Source: Amia ocellicauda
Taxonomy: Eukaryota > Chordata > Actinopteri > Amiiformes > Amiidae
Assembly (NCBI RefSeq): GCF_036373705.1
Contig: NC_089868.1
Span: 15,730,520-15,794,519, forward strand
Direction of reading: 5' to 3'
DNA length: 64,000 nucleotides
The position numbers and the translations under genes were made by a program. This document shows, one piece after another, positions 1 to 10,633 of this stretch. The notes under the pieces are model-generated. The model was not told where the DNA came from, ran no database searches, and worked only from the letters and a program-made list of their open reading frames with translations. Each line of letters opens with the position of its first letter. The first letter of the stretch is position 1.

Positions 1-89
1 ATTGAACCGCTGTAGGCAACAAAACCCTCCCAGTGTATGTATGATGCCTGGCTTGCAGGCAATTCCAGCATGGAGCCACTTAGTCCTAC

Positions 90-281
90 CAAGCTCTTCC
101 TCGCTTCTGCAAAGAGACGCTTCTCCTCCTCCAGCCGCCTCCTGGCCTCCTCCTCGGCCCGGCGCTGCTCCTCTTCGCGCCGCAGCCTCTCCAGCTCCTC
201 AAAGCTGATGCTCAGCTTACCCGGCCGGGCGCTCTCCTTGGCCAACATGGCCACCAGCAGGTCGTCGTCCTCGTCCAGAAC
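90..281 (-). CDS. NEXN: NEXN coding exon 8 (residues 341-404)
   Basis: The exon opens after an acceptor ending cacacag with [13 protein letters not shown] and carries the repeat [11 protein letters not shown] followed by a Glu/Arg-rich helix ending FAEARKSL. The donor is TTG|gtagga. It is 192 nt and phase 0 at both ends. It is the last NEXN exon in the window. Confidence 0.93.
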
Positions 282-3200
282 CTGTGTGTCAGCAGCTACA
301 ATGTTATTTCAAGCTTATTTTTGCTATTTTACTAGCCAATTCGAGTGTTCTCCGATACTGACCATGCTCTTCCTGGCTTCAGCAAATGCCTTCTTCTCCT
401 CTTCGATGCGTCTCTTCGCCTCTTCCTCTGCTTTCCGTCGCTCCTCCTCTACTCTCTGTCTTTCCAGCTCCTCAAAGCTCAGTTTTAATTTCCCAGGTAT
501 GATCTCTTCTCTCATGAAGTGGGCTCCTCCCTCTTCCTCGTCGCCAGCACCCTGGAACAGTCCAAACGATGAGCTCCTTCACAGGCACACTTGAAATCTG
601 GTCACCAATTGCCTGAACTTGGATAAAACTATTTCCTGTTGGCTGCTAAGGAATTATGAGTTGCTCAGCTTGCTGATTGCCTTTACACACATATGAATCC
701 TAACCCTGATCAGTATTACCCATATTGAGACACAGTTTTGCCCTTCAATTAAGTGAAAATCACAGTAAACTTGATGCCTACTTCCAGTAACTCATTTTAG
801 CTGTAAAATGTAGCTAAACTGTAACAGGAAACCTAGATAAGCACCATCCTTTGGTTACCATTTGTAGCCTGGCCTCCTCAAAGGCCGCCTTCTCCTCCTC
901 CAGCCGGCGCTTCGCCTCTTCCTCGGCCTGTTTCTTCTGCAGGTCCTGGCGCTCTTTCTCCAGCTCCTCGAAGGTCAGCTTCAGCTTGCCGGGGGTGACC
1001 TGTTCCTTTGTTTCTTTGGGTTGGTCTTCGTCATCCTCCTTGAAACCAAATAAGAGTAAGAACATACACCACAAGTCTGCACACAGGACAGGACTCTCAA
1101 ATATCAGGGTAACTGATGAGACGTCAAGGGGAAGGGATGGTTCAGGTGTCTCCATTGATAGTTTGCTATCCGAGAACGAGTGTGGACTCTCACCTGGGTG
1201 GCAGTCGAGCGCCGCTTGGCCTCACGGAAGGACCGCCGGTGCTCCTCATATCTCTTCTGCTTCTCCTCCTCTGTTCTCTTCCTCTCCTCCTCTTCCTTGG
1301 CCTTGCCCAACTCTTCAAAGTTGACTTTAATCTTGCCCGGGTTCTTGAGTGCTTTTGCCGGCACCACTCTTACCATGAGGGAATCGTCTCCTTCCTGTGG
1401 AGTTCAGAAGAAGGGGAGGAGGATATTGTGTGCCAGAAAAGATGGTGGAACCCTTCTGGTTAAAGCAACACTGGGGAATGATTTTATAGGAGAAATCACT
1501 GGAATGGTGCAGAAACGCTATAATGACTAAAATCTAGAACCACATGATAACAAAAGAGTCTGTATCGAAGAAGACTGAATGGATACAGGTATGTCAAAAT
1601 CTAAATTGTACATAACCAGAATTTAATCTCATGAATACATGCTTTATTAAACACAAAGGGCATTTTGTCATACCTCACTCTTTGTCAAGAGACAACATTT
1701 GGGAGAGATCACTTGCTCTCCTAGACAGTGTAATAGATGATTAAATATTAATTTACCTTCATTTCTGAGCCACATCCAGTATATTTATTGTCATCAATCT
1801 AGTGAATGAAAATTGTTGTCATTATTTTCTCAAATTTGACTTTAAACTCATTCACCAGATGTTTTGTAAGTACTGAACTGCAAGAACACGAGAGAACATT
1901 TCAAACACATAAGCTTGCAGTCCATGAAAACGTCTCATTTTAAAGATAACCATGTATAAAATATCCTTATACCATATGTTGACATTACCTTAAAAAAACA
2001 ATACATGGAAAACACCTAACTACAAATTAAATATACTGTTGTGGATTATATGGGACTACTTCAAATGTGGCATTATTTCTCTTTTGTACTTGAACCTAAC
2101 ACTTCTATATGTCAGTACTAACTCCACAAAGATGAAAATTAAAATGAACACAATAGGTTTATCATTCATACTCTACCACATTAATTATGTTATAATACAT
2201 CCCATTTCACATATTGCTTCTATCTTACAACAATATTCTTCTCAGTGTATGTTGTTCTGTTTCATCATATCAAATACACTAGTGCTTGACAGACAGCGTT
2301 GCATCAACACAGCAATTCAACTATTTTCACTTGGGTATTATATGGAAATCAGGCTGCATTTAAACTGAAAGGCATCAATAACAATTCTGGGTGTGATAAA
2401 TGAACGACTGAGGAGATCAACGAACGGAAGAATGGCAGGACCTGTTGACCAACCGTCACTGGGAGCTTTGAGGACTGTCCCGATGCTGGGTACAGGGAAA
2501 TGGGTGATGTTTTGTTGAATGTGATACAACTTCCAGTAAAGAGGTTGAAACTGAGTCTCTTGGTGTTATTTCCGATATTTAAGATTCCCTTGGGAAATAC
2601 TGCACAAGGGTCACCATCATTGTCTTGGCAGAGTCCTTAAACAGTGTCAAACCTCAACTCTAAAAAGAGACCTTTAAGACAATTCCACAGATGCCAGTGT
2701 AACTAGCTGACAAACGTACACATTATGAATATCACACATTGACATCTGGGTCAAATATACAATATATTTATGCACACGGACTGATTCACTTTAGGTAATT
2801 TGTTTCTTCATTCACTAAGAAAACAGTACTGTGACAACTGTAAAAATAGAAAACCCTCCATATCATTTGCTCACCAATTCATTTACTTTCTATTGGTTCA
2901 TCAACAATGTATCAAACATGTCTGGAACAAACTGTATACGTCGCCAAGATGCCGGCTGCATCTCCAGCGCCGACTGGAGTCCCCTCTCCCCCGCTTCACA
3001 GCAGTCACTCACCTCCCCTGCCTTCTTGGCCAGCTCTCTCTGGATCTTGGTCTTCTCCAGCGTGTCCTGAGTGAGCCGCCGCATCCTCTCCTCCTCCGTC
3101 TTCCGCCTCTGCGCCTCCTGCCTCTGCTTCTCCATCTCTGCAAACTTGCCCTTTACGCTTCCTGAAAGGACCGGCATTGCGTTGGCCACACAGAGACGTT

Positions 3201-5286
3201 CCCACACAAGAATCCATCACTTACAGCTCAGCAGACATTTTTTTTGCCAGTGTATTTTAAGCAGGCTGATTAGTTTTGGTACTAGTAAGCATAAAGGTGA
3301 AACTAATAATAGTAATACTCCCACTGTGAGTTAATAGACAGAGGCTATGGAGATGGTGCTTCTAGCGCTGCAGACCTGTGGCTCTTTTCCTGCTTACCTG
3401 TAATCTTTGGCACATACGATTTCTCCGATTTTGCCGGCGTTACCTCCTCCTCATCGTCGGAAGCAAGGAGCTCCTTCATCTGTGAAGGATCAGAGCAGGC
3501 GTATCTGAGGTTAAGAGCTTTATCTGGGATTTGAACGTTTGCTCTTTGAGAGGCCATGCTAATTTCCACAATCCATGCGGCTTAATCCTTAAAGTGCACA
3601 CGCACTGGGACGCATCAGCATCGCCACAGCGGGAGGGAGAGGGAGAGGTAGATGTACAGATAAAGAAATGAAATGAGAGATAAGAGGATGGTGAGGGTCT
3701 GCGGTGTACCAGTATGGAAGGTCAGCCATGATTTGTTTTAAAACTAAACCTCCCAGCATCAGGCATTTGAGCTCTGAGTAGCATTTATTCCAATTAGTGA
3801 TAATCTTTAGTCCCTTAAAAGGTGTGAAGATCAAGCCACTTTCTTTTATTTATATTGCTGTCAAATCCCATCTTATTTTCTGGGCTGTTTCTATGGGGAT
3901 GACACAGCAAGCTTGCCTAACTCTTTAGCTGACTAGTGAGTGGTCTTGTATTGTGAGCAGTTTTGGCCTCTACTTAATCTAATGTAAACATTTGACTTGG
4001 GTGACTATATATCTTTGTCAGCTCAAGTGATTTAGATGACCATTGGCTATGTTGGACACCCGGCATGCCACAAGGTTAGCACTTAACTGAAGGTCACTCT
4101 TAACAGTGCTGGTCTCAGGCCATGCAAGACACGATTAATGGGGTTATCTGTTTAGACCTGCTGTTTCCTGCGATTCCACTCTTTCTCTCTAATGTACTGT
4201 TCCCTCCTTCTCTGATGCTCGTCTTGGCTCCTCCTCTGACTCCGCTCTTCCCTGGCCTTCTGCATGGCTTCAAACTTATTCTTTACATCGCCCTTCCCCA
4301 GTTTGGGCACATAGGTTCTTGCCACAGGTTTGGAAGTAGAAAGAAGGATCTTCGGAAAGATCAGGGGAGGGGAAAAAAGGAAAGAAGGAAGAGGGGACAG
4401 GAAAGGGTCGAGATCTGAGCAGGTTCTGTAGGAGTAAGAGTCTTCCCCCACACCTTCAAGAGGAGATTAAGAGCTGACAGACACAGTCGCCATAAGCCAG
4501 GATTCAGATTTGAATCGAAAGAACAGTTTCACTCACTGATTTTTACCATTTGTACTATTTCTTCTTGTAAGACAGTAACAACCTGGTGACAAGAGTTAGT
4601 TACAAACGCTGTGATCTTCTGCTCTTGCCACAGTTAAGGCTCTCGCAAAATCTGTGAACTCTCACCCGACAGTTTTTTACGGTTTAATTAGCCGCAGTGT
4701 GTGGAAATTCAGTGAAAGGTGCAACCTGAGCACCACACATATCATTCAAATAAATGTGCAAATCAAAACGTTGACCTGCGAATCGCAAAGTACAAAGCTG
4801 TATCCTATCGTGTTTCAATTTATCGTCAGAAGCCACTTTCTACTACTTTTAAATCAACAATAGGGTACAAGTTTGTAATTTACGTTTTGTGGATAGGCCA
4901 AAGTTTTGATCTAGCCCTTGATATGTTCCAGATCTCAAAACACAGCACAGTGGCTGTTTCTCTAACTTCCAGCTTGCAATATTTAACCTCCAGCTGCGGC
5001 ACCAGATGACAACCTGGTTCCTGAATGCACTGACGAGTCTAAATGAACTTAACAAAATAAATTACTAACTAACAATTTGTCTAAAGACAGAAGATGGTGA
5101 GGTCATTTTACCTCACAGGCGTCCTCTAATTCTACCTTCTCCTTCAATATCTATAATTGCTGCTGTTTACGATGCACTCGACAAAACAACGTGACGGTTG
5201 ATTCTGTCATTGATCACAGGTCACTCCCCACAAAGCATGTTCTCTTAAATGCCACTTACCTCTGTTTTTTGTGCCACATCAGTCAT
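90..5286 (-). CDS. NEXN: Nexilin (F-actin-binding protein), 5' part of gene, 8 coding exons
   Basis: Nexilin binds F-actin and works at Z-discs and junctional membranes of striated muscle. Joining eight exons in frame gives 404 residues starting MTDVAQKTE (human MNDISQKAE), followed by [32 protein letters not shown] and then a series of charged helical repeats of the type [15 protein letters not shown]...[18 protein letters not shown], all close to human nexilin. Each repeat is mostly Glu/Lys/Arg heptad-like helix. The start ATG (5286-5284) lies in an exon that begins in the 5' UTR. The C-terminal part of the protein, including the single Ig domain known in the family, must lie to the left of base 1. 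Splice phases of all joins agree. The strongly biased plus-strand Ser/Leu reading frames here are antisense shadows. MIGA1 lies upstream on the same strand. Confidence 0.96.
363..551 (-). CDS. NEXN: NEXN coding exon 7 (residues 278-340)
   Basis: The acceptor is gttccag|GGT and the donor ATG|gtcagt. The exon encodes [12 protein letters not shown], then [18 protein letters not shown] and a helix ending FAEARKSM. It is 189 nt and phase 0 at both ends. It matches the human segment around [15 protein letters not shown]. Confidence 0.94.
859..1038 (-). CDS. NEXN: NEXN coding exon 6 (residues 218-277)
   Basis: The acceptor is tttcaag|GAG and the donor ATG|gtaacc. It encodes [20 protein letters not shown] followed by [20 protein letters not shown], the counterpart of human [20 protein letters not shown]. 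It is 180 nt, phase 0 at both ends. Confidence 0.95.
1194..1394 (-). CDS. NEXN: NEXN coding exon 5 (residues 151-217)
   Basis: The acceptor is ctccacag|GAA and the donor CAG|gtgaga. The exon begins [12 protein letters not shown] (human EEGDDSLLITVVP), continues with [20 protein letters not shown] and ends [11 protein letters not shown]. It is 201 nt, phase 0 at both ends. The roughly 14-residue linker that precedes this point in human nexilin was not found, so the fish protein is shorter here or a small exon was missed. Confidence 0.94.
1395..3012 (-). other. NEXN intron 4
   Basis: AT-rich intron of 1.6 kb. I see no convincing exon, repeat family or RNA gene in it. The 109-codon plus-strand frame at 2039-2368 has random-looking composition. 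Confidence 0.6.
3013..3161 (-). CDS. NEXN: NEXN coding exon 4 (residues 101-150)
   Basis: The acceptor is cctttcag|GA and the donor GAG|gtgagt. It encodes (G)[19 protein letters not shown] and ends [10 protein letters not shown], nearly the same as human [20 protein letters not shown]...RELAKRAE. It is 149 nt and joins phase 1 to phase 0. Confidence 0.95.
3398..3479 (-). CDS. NEXN: NEXN coding exon 3 (residues 74-100)
   Basis: The acceptor is ccttcacag|ATG and the donor ACAG|gtaagc. It encodes [17 protein letters not shown], then [11 protein letters not shown], corresponding to human IKEMLASDDEEDVSS...AYVPKLTG. It is 82 nt, phase 0 to phase 1. Confidence 0.95.
3813..3822. promoter_or_regulatory. 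Perfect CArG box (candidate SRF site) in NEXN intron
   Basis: The sequence CCTTAAAAGG fits the CC(A/T)6GG serum-response-factor consensus exactly. It lies in the intron between NEXN coding exons 2 and 3. Muscle genes commonly carry SRF-bound CArG boxes in introns, so a role in NEXN expression is an inference from position alone. Confidence 0.4.
4158..4349 (-). CDS. NEXN: NEXN coding exon 2 (residues 10-73)
   Basis: The acceptor is tttccgaag|ATC. The exon encodes [20 protein letters not shown] followed by [20 protein letters not shown] and ends EWNRRKQQ, the conserved nexilin N-terminal module. The donor is CAG|gtctaa, which has an unusual C at +3. It is 192 nt, phase 0 at both ends. Confidence 0.96.
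5260..5286 (-). CDS. NEXN: NEXN coding exon 1 (start codon, residues 1-9)
   Basis: The ATG at 5286-5284 begins MTDVAQKTE, aligned to human MNDISQKAE, and ends at GAG|gtaagt in phase 0. The exon extends upstream as 5' UTR to about 5356, where an acceptor (ccctgtttag|G) is seen. The short 27-nt coding part is recognised by homology and by its exact phase join to the next exon. Confidence 0.9.
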
Positions 5287-5356
5287 GGCTGCTGCTTTTA
5301 AATGCTTAGACTGGGCACTTGATTATTGTCTGTGAGCTCTTGTCTTCAGAAGGAAC
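5287..5356 (-). other. NEXN: NEXN 5' UTR part of the start-codon exon
   Basis: This is the stretch between the acceptor cctgtttag| and the ATG. No upstream ATG lies in it. Its left end is the start codon of NEXN. Confidence 0.7.
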
Positions 5357-6862
5357 CTAAACAGGGAAAAAAGTTGTGTATCAGAGATTTCACACACACC
5401 ACAGATTTTAGAGGTATTTTATATACATGTTTAAATTATGATGTAAGGAGTTAAATCAACCCCAGTGCACGTTTGTAGTAGAAGGTAGAGATTATTTTGG
5501 TCTAGACTCACTTGACTAAGCAAACGATGACCTGGCCATCGGGACAGAACGGTTAAACACATCAAAATGACTTGTTTTGTATTAAGAAATTAATCCATTC
5601 GGCTACACTAACTTTTAATGGCAATAACAAGAAGGTCAAATACCTTTGCAGAACTGAATAATAACCACATTCACTGCCTGCATTAATAATTAAGAGTGTT
5701 TATTTCCTCTTAAGACGGCGTTGGTCTACACAGCATTAGCACTGGACCTACTTTACACACGAGCATTAGCTGCCCTCCAGATGGCTTTACAAATCAATCT
5801 TATTAGCCTATTAACCCTGATGACCAACATAAGACTTCAGTCAACTTTTGCTTCAAAGGCTGTTGTCCACAAAGCTGAGAGAAGGTGAATGCATTTCACA
5901 ACAAACTGTGCTGATCTCAACAAATGTATAAAAAATTGGCCTGTCTGAGAGAGAGATTCCAGTAATACCGTCATAATAAAAAACTGAAAGAATACAGAAT
6001 TACTTTTCTCATGAATGTTTTCATAAACTGACAAATTATAGCATGCTCACTTTTCTAATCTTGAATGACTATGTTAAACTGAGAATAAATGTATCCTTGT
6101 TTCTTTTTTTTTGTATATATCCCCTCTTTTTACTTATTCTAAAAAAAAAACATTTTGCATTTCTGATGTGGAGCTTCATACATCAAACACACTACAACGG
6201 CTGAAAACTTGGACTAGTTCTGCTATCTACATAAATCGATCGACAGTGAAAACAAATTGGTTAACGACAACAACAAAACTCTTGTCATTTGCCAACAAAG
6301 AGGAGTGATGCTAAAAGCAAAATAAAGCATTCAATCTATCAGCACAAACGTATTATAACTTATTAGAAAAATAATGAGATTCATAATAGTAATAATAATA
6401 AAACATCTTTACCTGTTTCTCTGAAAAGGCAGTAAACTGTTTACACACCACCTGTCCTAACACATGTAATTATACGGACTAGAATCCTTGCCAGTTTTCT
6501 CTAGGCTTAATCAGTGTTCAGAAAATCTCTAAAAAGGTATCACTGATAAATAAGTACAGTGAAAGAATACTGAATACATCCAGCTAGAATAACAAAGTCT
6601 TAATGAGGTAGAACAACCCCCACTGATTCTGTGATAGAACTAGTAAGATGTTAAAAGTAATTGTCTTATTACAACATGCTAAAGCCACGGGTCACGTCAT
6701 GCCAATACAACTCTAGAATGAAGACGTCAGACAGTAGAAATGTGTATGTCATTGGGGAATGAGGGATAGGCCATTCGCAAAGTCCACTCTCCGAGACGAA
6801 GTGTAAAGGGAACTTTGTATCATTTGAAGCCCAATCTGCTCATTTCAGAGGGGGGGTGTCGG

Positions 6863-6967
6863 CCAAATGGCACATCTGGACTACGAAGCCACCAGTTTGT
6901 CTTGGTTGAGCAGAACGTTCCAATAAAAGACAAACTGGTGGCTTCGTGGTCCAGATGGGCCACTTGG
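6863..6967. repeat. Imperfect inverted repeat, 41-bp arms (hairpin)
   Basis: The left arm 6863-6903 and the reverse complement of the right arm 6927-6967 match at 38 of 41 positions, around a 23-base loop. Both arms contain GAAGCCACCAGTTTGTCTT. It could be a remnant of a small foldback element or a transcribed hairpin in the NEXN pre-mRNA. Confidence 0.8.
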
Positions 6968-8080
6968 GAGTGAACAGCACCCAGGCAGACGGACCCGAAA
7001 CACTGCCTGATCTCCAGCACATTAAACACGTCTAGAACAATCTTGGAAAACATGTTTCTTTCTCATCAGCCCGTTCTAGGACCATTCCCCTGCTGGAAAC
7101 ACACTAGAGCGCTCTGTTTTTTATTGTCTTGTCATTGAAGACTTCAGCTATAGGTTACCATAAATATATATGAGGCTTGGTCCCATACCGACAGCTTGCC
7201 AGATGTTAGCAGTGCTTTTATATCTAATCACGTCAAATGTTTTGAGTTTAGAATGGCAAAAGTATTATTTATTATTTACCTTCTACTTTTGTAGCTATGC
7301 ACACTCTAAACATGGTTTGTTTTAATGAATACTTCCATGACTTCCTTGGTTAAACCACAAATATAAAGCAAAGATGCCCATGCACTCATTGCATGTGACT
7401 AAATCGAAGTCATCACAGAGGTATGGATGCAAGAATAGAAAATACAACTAGGTGTCATCATTTCTATTTTACTGCAGTTAAATTTAGCTGCTGTCAGAGG
7501 GGAATGTTCAGACTCAGAAAACATGCCTCCCTGTCACTAAGTGCTCCAGAAACACAGTCACAACCCTGTAGCCTAGACTTCATCTGCACAGACACACTGC
7601 ATGCTTTCCCTTAGATTAGACTCATTCTCCACTATTGAACTAGTCCTGTTTCAGGGCAGTTGTCCCCTTTCTGTGCTGAATTCTGGCCAAAGAGCATAAT
7701 GTATATAGAGGACAAGATCTGCCTGTGCCTCATGTATCCACAGATTACAATTGCCAATTGCATGTGGAATATTATACTATATTGAAACAAAGTTATTGAA
7801 TTAATTTTCTTTCCAATGAATTAGTAGACAACCCAGAAGAGCATGAACAGAATCAAAGCCCAGTCCACCGCGACACACCGCGTCCCCTCCCCGGCCGACA
7901 GTGTCGCAGGGTCGGCTGGTCCGTCCGCCCACAGTCGCTCAGGACTGTCCTAGCAGTGGGACAGCTGGGTCCCAACAGAGACCCCCACACACCACTTATG
8001 ACTTTTATATAAAGATATAAATATATGAATGTATCTGTCCTTAGTATTGGAGAAATGTTACAGTTATTTCTAAAACACAC

Positions 8081-8082
<2 letters not shown>

Positions 8083-8143
<61 letters not shown>
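8083..8143. repeat. (TA)n microsatellite
   Basis: About 30 uninterrupted TA units, the longest dinucleotide run in the window, in the first NEXN intron just downstream of its 5' UTR exon. Confidence 0.97.
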
Positions 8144-8147
<4 letters not shown>

Positions 8148-8221
8148 AGACTCATAACAATACACGACTAATATATAAAGTGTGAAGGTTTTTGAAGAAT
8201 AAATATAAGGGTTTCAGTTAC

Positions 8222-8330
8222 CTCTTTCGGGATAATCTCTCCAGGGACTTTCGCTCCTCAGACGTCGCGCTGTAGAAAGTGGATTAAACCTAATGAACCA
8301 GGATGAAGATTAATCCAAACGTGCGCAGAG
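8222..8330 (-). other. NEXN: Probable NEXN non-coding first exon
   Basis: On the minus strand a good donor, AAAGAG|gtaact, ends a more GC-rich stretch and could be spliced to the acceptor at 5357. No ORF is expected. The donor edge (8222) is supported by the splice motif. The right edge (transcription start) is a guess, because no clear TATA box is seen. Confidence 0.45.
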
Positions 8331-9264
8331 TCGCAGACGCGGGGATCCGTCCGGCCCGGTGCAGAGACTCAGTGTCGTTTGGGTGAAGTTACGTCCCGGG
8401 AGTCAGTTTCCATAAAAGTCCCGTTTCTCTCGCCATCTCTCGCATTCCGGGCTTCAGCTGTTCAGCACACATGCCTGCCCCCCCCCGCCCCCTGCAGCAC
8501 ATGGGCTCCCTCTGCATGCAAGAGCACACACATGTTGATGATGCTCTCCTGCTCATTTTTAACAACAGGTCTGTATCATTGCGGTGTGATGGCATGCAAA
8601 ACTATAGTGGGGTCATTCTGGAGCTGTCTAAGTATTGGAATAGAGGATAGGGAGTTTAATTATACTTCAAGGTTAAGGAAAGTGCACTACCTTCACTACT
8701 TATGTGCCTATCAATCTAGGTACAGTACAGGCACATTCATGTACACTTCATTAAAATTGTACAAGTTTTTTCCTTCACTTCTCGGATATATTAAGATGAA
8801 GTTTGTGAACTGAACTCCTGCACACTAAATATGTCTCCTGTTTTCCACCTTCTGGGACAAAACAAATACTTTTGCAGACATGTTATGTAATAATTCATTT
8901 ACAATCCTAAAAAATGTTTTGTTTCTGACAAACACAAGCTAGCCTTTTTTTGTAAGGTGCGAGAAAGTTGTCATGACAAGAACAGGAAATCTGCTCTGTA
9001 TTGCTTTGTACGACGCTAAATATTGCTCTGACAACATTCCCTGGTCTTACCGCTAAGGAGAGATCCATCCTAATGATATTTCTGGCACAACAAAGCATAT
9101 TCCGTTGAAATTCATCAAATCACTGTGCATACTTTCTACACTGCTCTGTGCCAAAACAATTATGAGGGTTTAGTCTGAAGTCTACAGTTGCGTTTCAACA
9201 GACGATTCTTTGCTTGAAAATGTATCCCAAATAAGATTTAGGAAAAGTTAATAAACAAACAAAA
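8331..9264. other. Intergenic, NEXN 5' side / MIGA1 3' side
   Basis: About 0.9 kb with the NEXN promoter presumably at its left end. A near-CArG sequence CCATAAAAGT (one mismatch) sits at 8410-8419. No coding sequence is recognised. Confidence 0.45.
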
Positions 9265-10414
9265 AAGAAGATTTGATTATTTTTTATTTGATGACAATAT
9301 GCATACAGATAAATAGTTGAAAAGGAAGTAATTTTTTATACACGAGGGGTGTGCTATGGTATATATGTATATATATATAAAAAATACAATTAACTTAATC
9401 AATTATTCTCTTTTCGACATGAACCTGTGAAGCCAGACCAATAGAGTGACCGTTTTACCTGCAGTCGTTTAACAAACACGCGTCCTAACAGTCCTGTGGT
9501 CATGCTTTACTGAAATAAGTGAAAACAACTGATCTCAAAACCGTTGCACACACAGGTAACGCGGCTCGGTGGCTGACACCTGGTCCTCGTTTCATTTCGG
9601 ATAAAAACCCAGCAAGTGCATCCCCCCCCCCCCCCCCCAAATGCGTTTAGGGAATGTGGAAGATTGAGAAGAAATAATGCCAAAACGTACGAATTGCAAA
9701 GTCTAGAGTAAGGCCTTTTATATTTGAGACAATGATACATTCACAGCAGCCCTGCACTTTAGAATAAAAATGCCAGCCGACAGTATTGAGACATTAACAG
9801 AACCAATGGATTCCCAGCAGAATGAAGTCCAGTGTGAACCGACAACAGTAGCAGTGCAGGTCTGGAGATTACATCGTATTGTTTTTGACAAGGCATATCA
9901 AGCAGCGACGTGGCTTCAGTTATACATACAATCATCATACAAGATCAGATATCTACAGTACAGCCTATAGAGTAAGCCATATTGATATAATCACAGCACA
10001 GATTTGGCAAATTCTATCAATATAAGGTGCTGCACAAATATTGGAGGTATGACAGATTTAAATAAATACAGACACCGGGATAAAACTGCAGATTTGTATA
10101 TGAACTGGTCAGGAAAAAAAAAAAAAAAGAGTAAGGGATTTTAATAATGACTCTTTGCTTCTTCAGAGCAGATGTTTTTCTTTTGTTGTTGTTGAAATAT
10201 GTACAGGTTCAAGCTGAAACAAAAGCAGTCAAAAGTTACTTTTACAATAGGGGGGAAAAAAAAACCCACACTGTCCACACTGATCGGGCATTGCTTGAGC
10301 ATCTTGAAGTTGTTACAACACGCCAATCTATCATACGGTTTGCTGGCAAGGAGGAGGAGATGTGAAGCGCAGGTGAGCAAGTGGGTGGGTGGGTGGGCAG
10401 GCGGGCTGAGGGTC
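9265..10414 (-). other. MIGA1: MIGA1 3' UTR (predicted)
   Basis: It follows the TGA at 10417-10415. An AATAAA on the minus strand (plus-strand TTTATT at 9283-9288) is followed in the transcript direction by a T-rich stretch, so cleavage near 9265 is plausible. It includes a 17-base poly-C run on the plus strand at 9622-9638 (poly-G in the transcript). Confidence 0.45.
9622..9638. repeat. Poly-C tract (17 bases)
   Basis: Uninterrupted C run on the plus strand inside the predicted MIGA1 3' UTR. Such runs are prone to length error and polymorphism. Confidence 0.95.
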
Positions 10415-10633
10415 TCACTGCACTCGAGCCTCCAGCAGCCCGCCGGGCACCACGGGGCCCTGGCCACTGACGCAACCGTTGACGTGCCGCAGGACATCAG
10501 CGCCCAGGTAGGCCAGGAGGAGCTCGGAGCGCCGGTGGAGCAGCTGCAGCATGTCCTCCGCCAGGCTTTCCACGCTGGAGTAGCGCACCTTCTCCAGGTC
10601 AAAGATGTCCTTCAGGAAAAACAGCACCTGGTC
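10415..10633 (-). CDS. MIGA1: MIGA1 coding exon 15, C-terminus and stop
   Basis: The acceptor is cggcctcag|GAC. It encodes DQVLFFLKDIFDLEKVRYSS, then a Leu-rich helix, and ends GGLLEARVQ before TGA, matching human STGLLEAKVQ. Confidence 0.96.
   Translation of the reverse strand, partial: DQVLFFLKDIFDLEKVRYSSVESLAEDMLQLLHRRSELLLAYLGADVLRHVNGCVSGQGPVVPGGLLEARVQ

Larger units (their letters stand above)
5357..8221 (-). other. NEXN first intron
   Basis: AT-rich intron of about 2.9 kb between the 5' UTR exon and the start-codon exon. It holds a strong hairpin-forming inverted repeat (6863-6967) and a long TA microsatellite (8083-8143). I see no other gene in it. Confidence 0.55.

Noticed and set aside
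37..594. Long plus-strand Ser/Leu-rich frame over the left edge
   Set aside because: It is the antisense of the Glu/Lys/Arg-rich NEXN exons and crosses their splice sites.
851..1530. Plus-strand frames of 115-157 codons
   Set aside because: Antisense shadows of NEXN exons 5 and 6, with the same Ser-rich bias.
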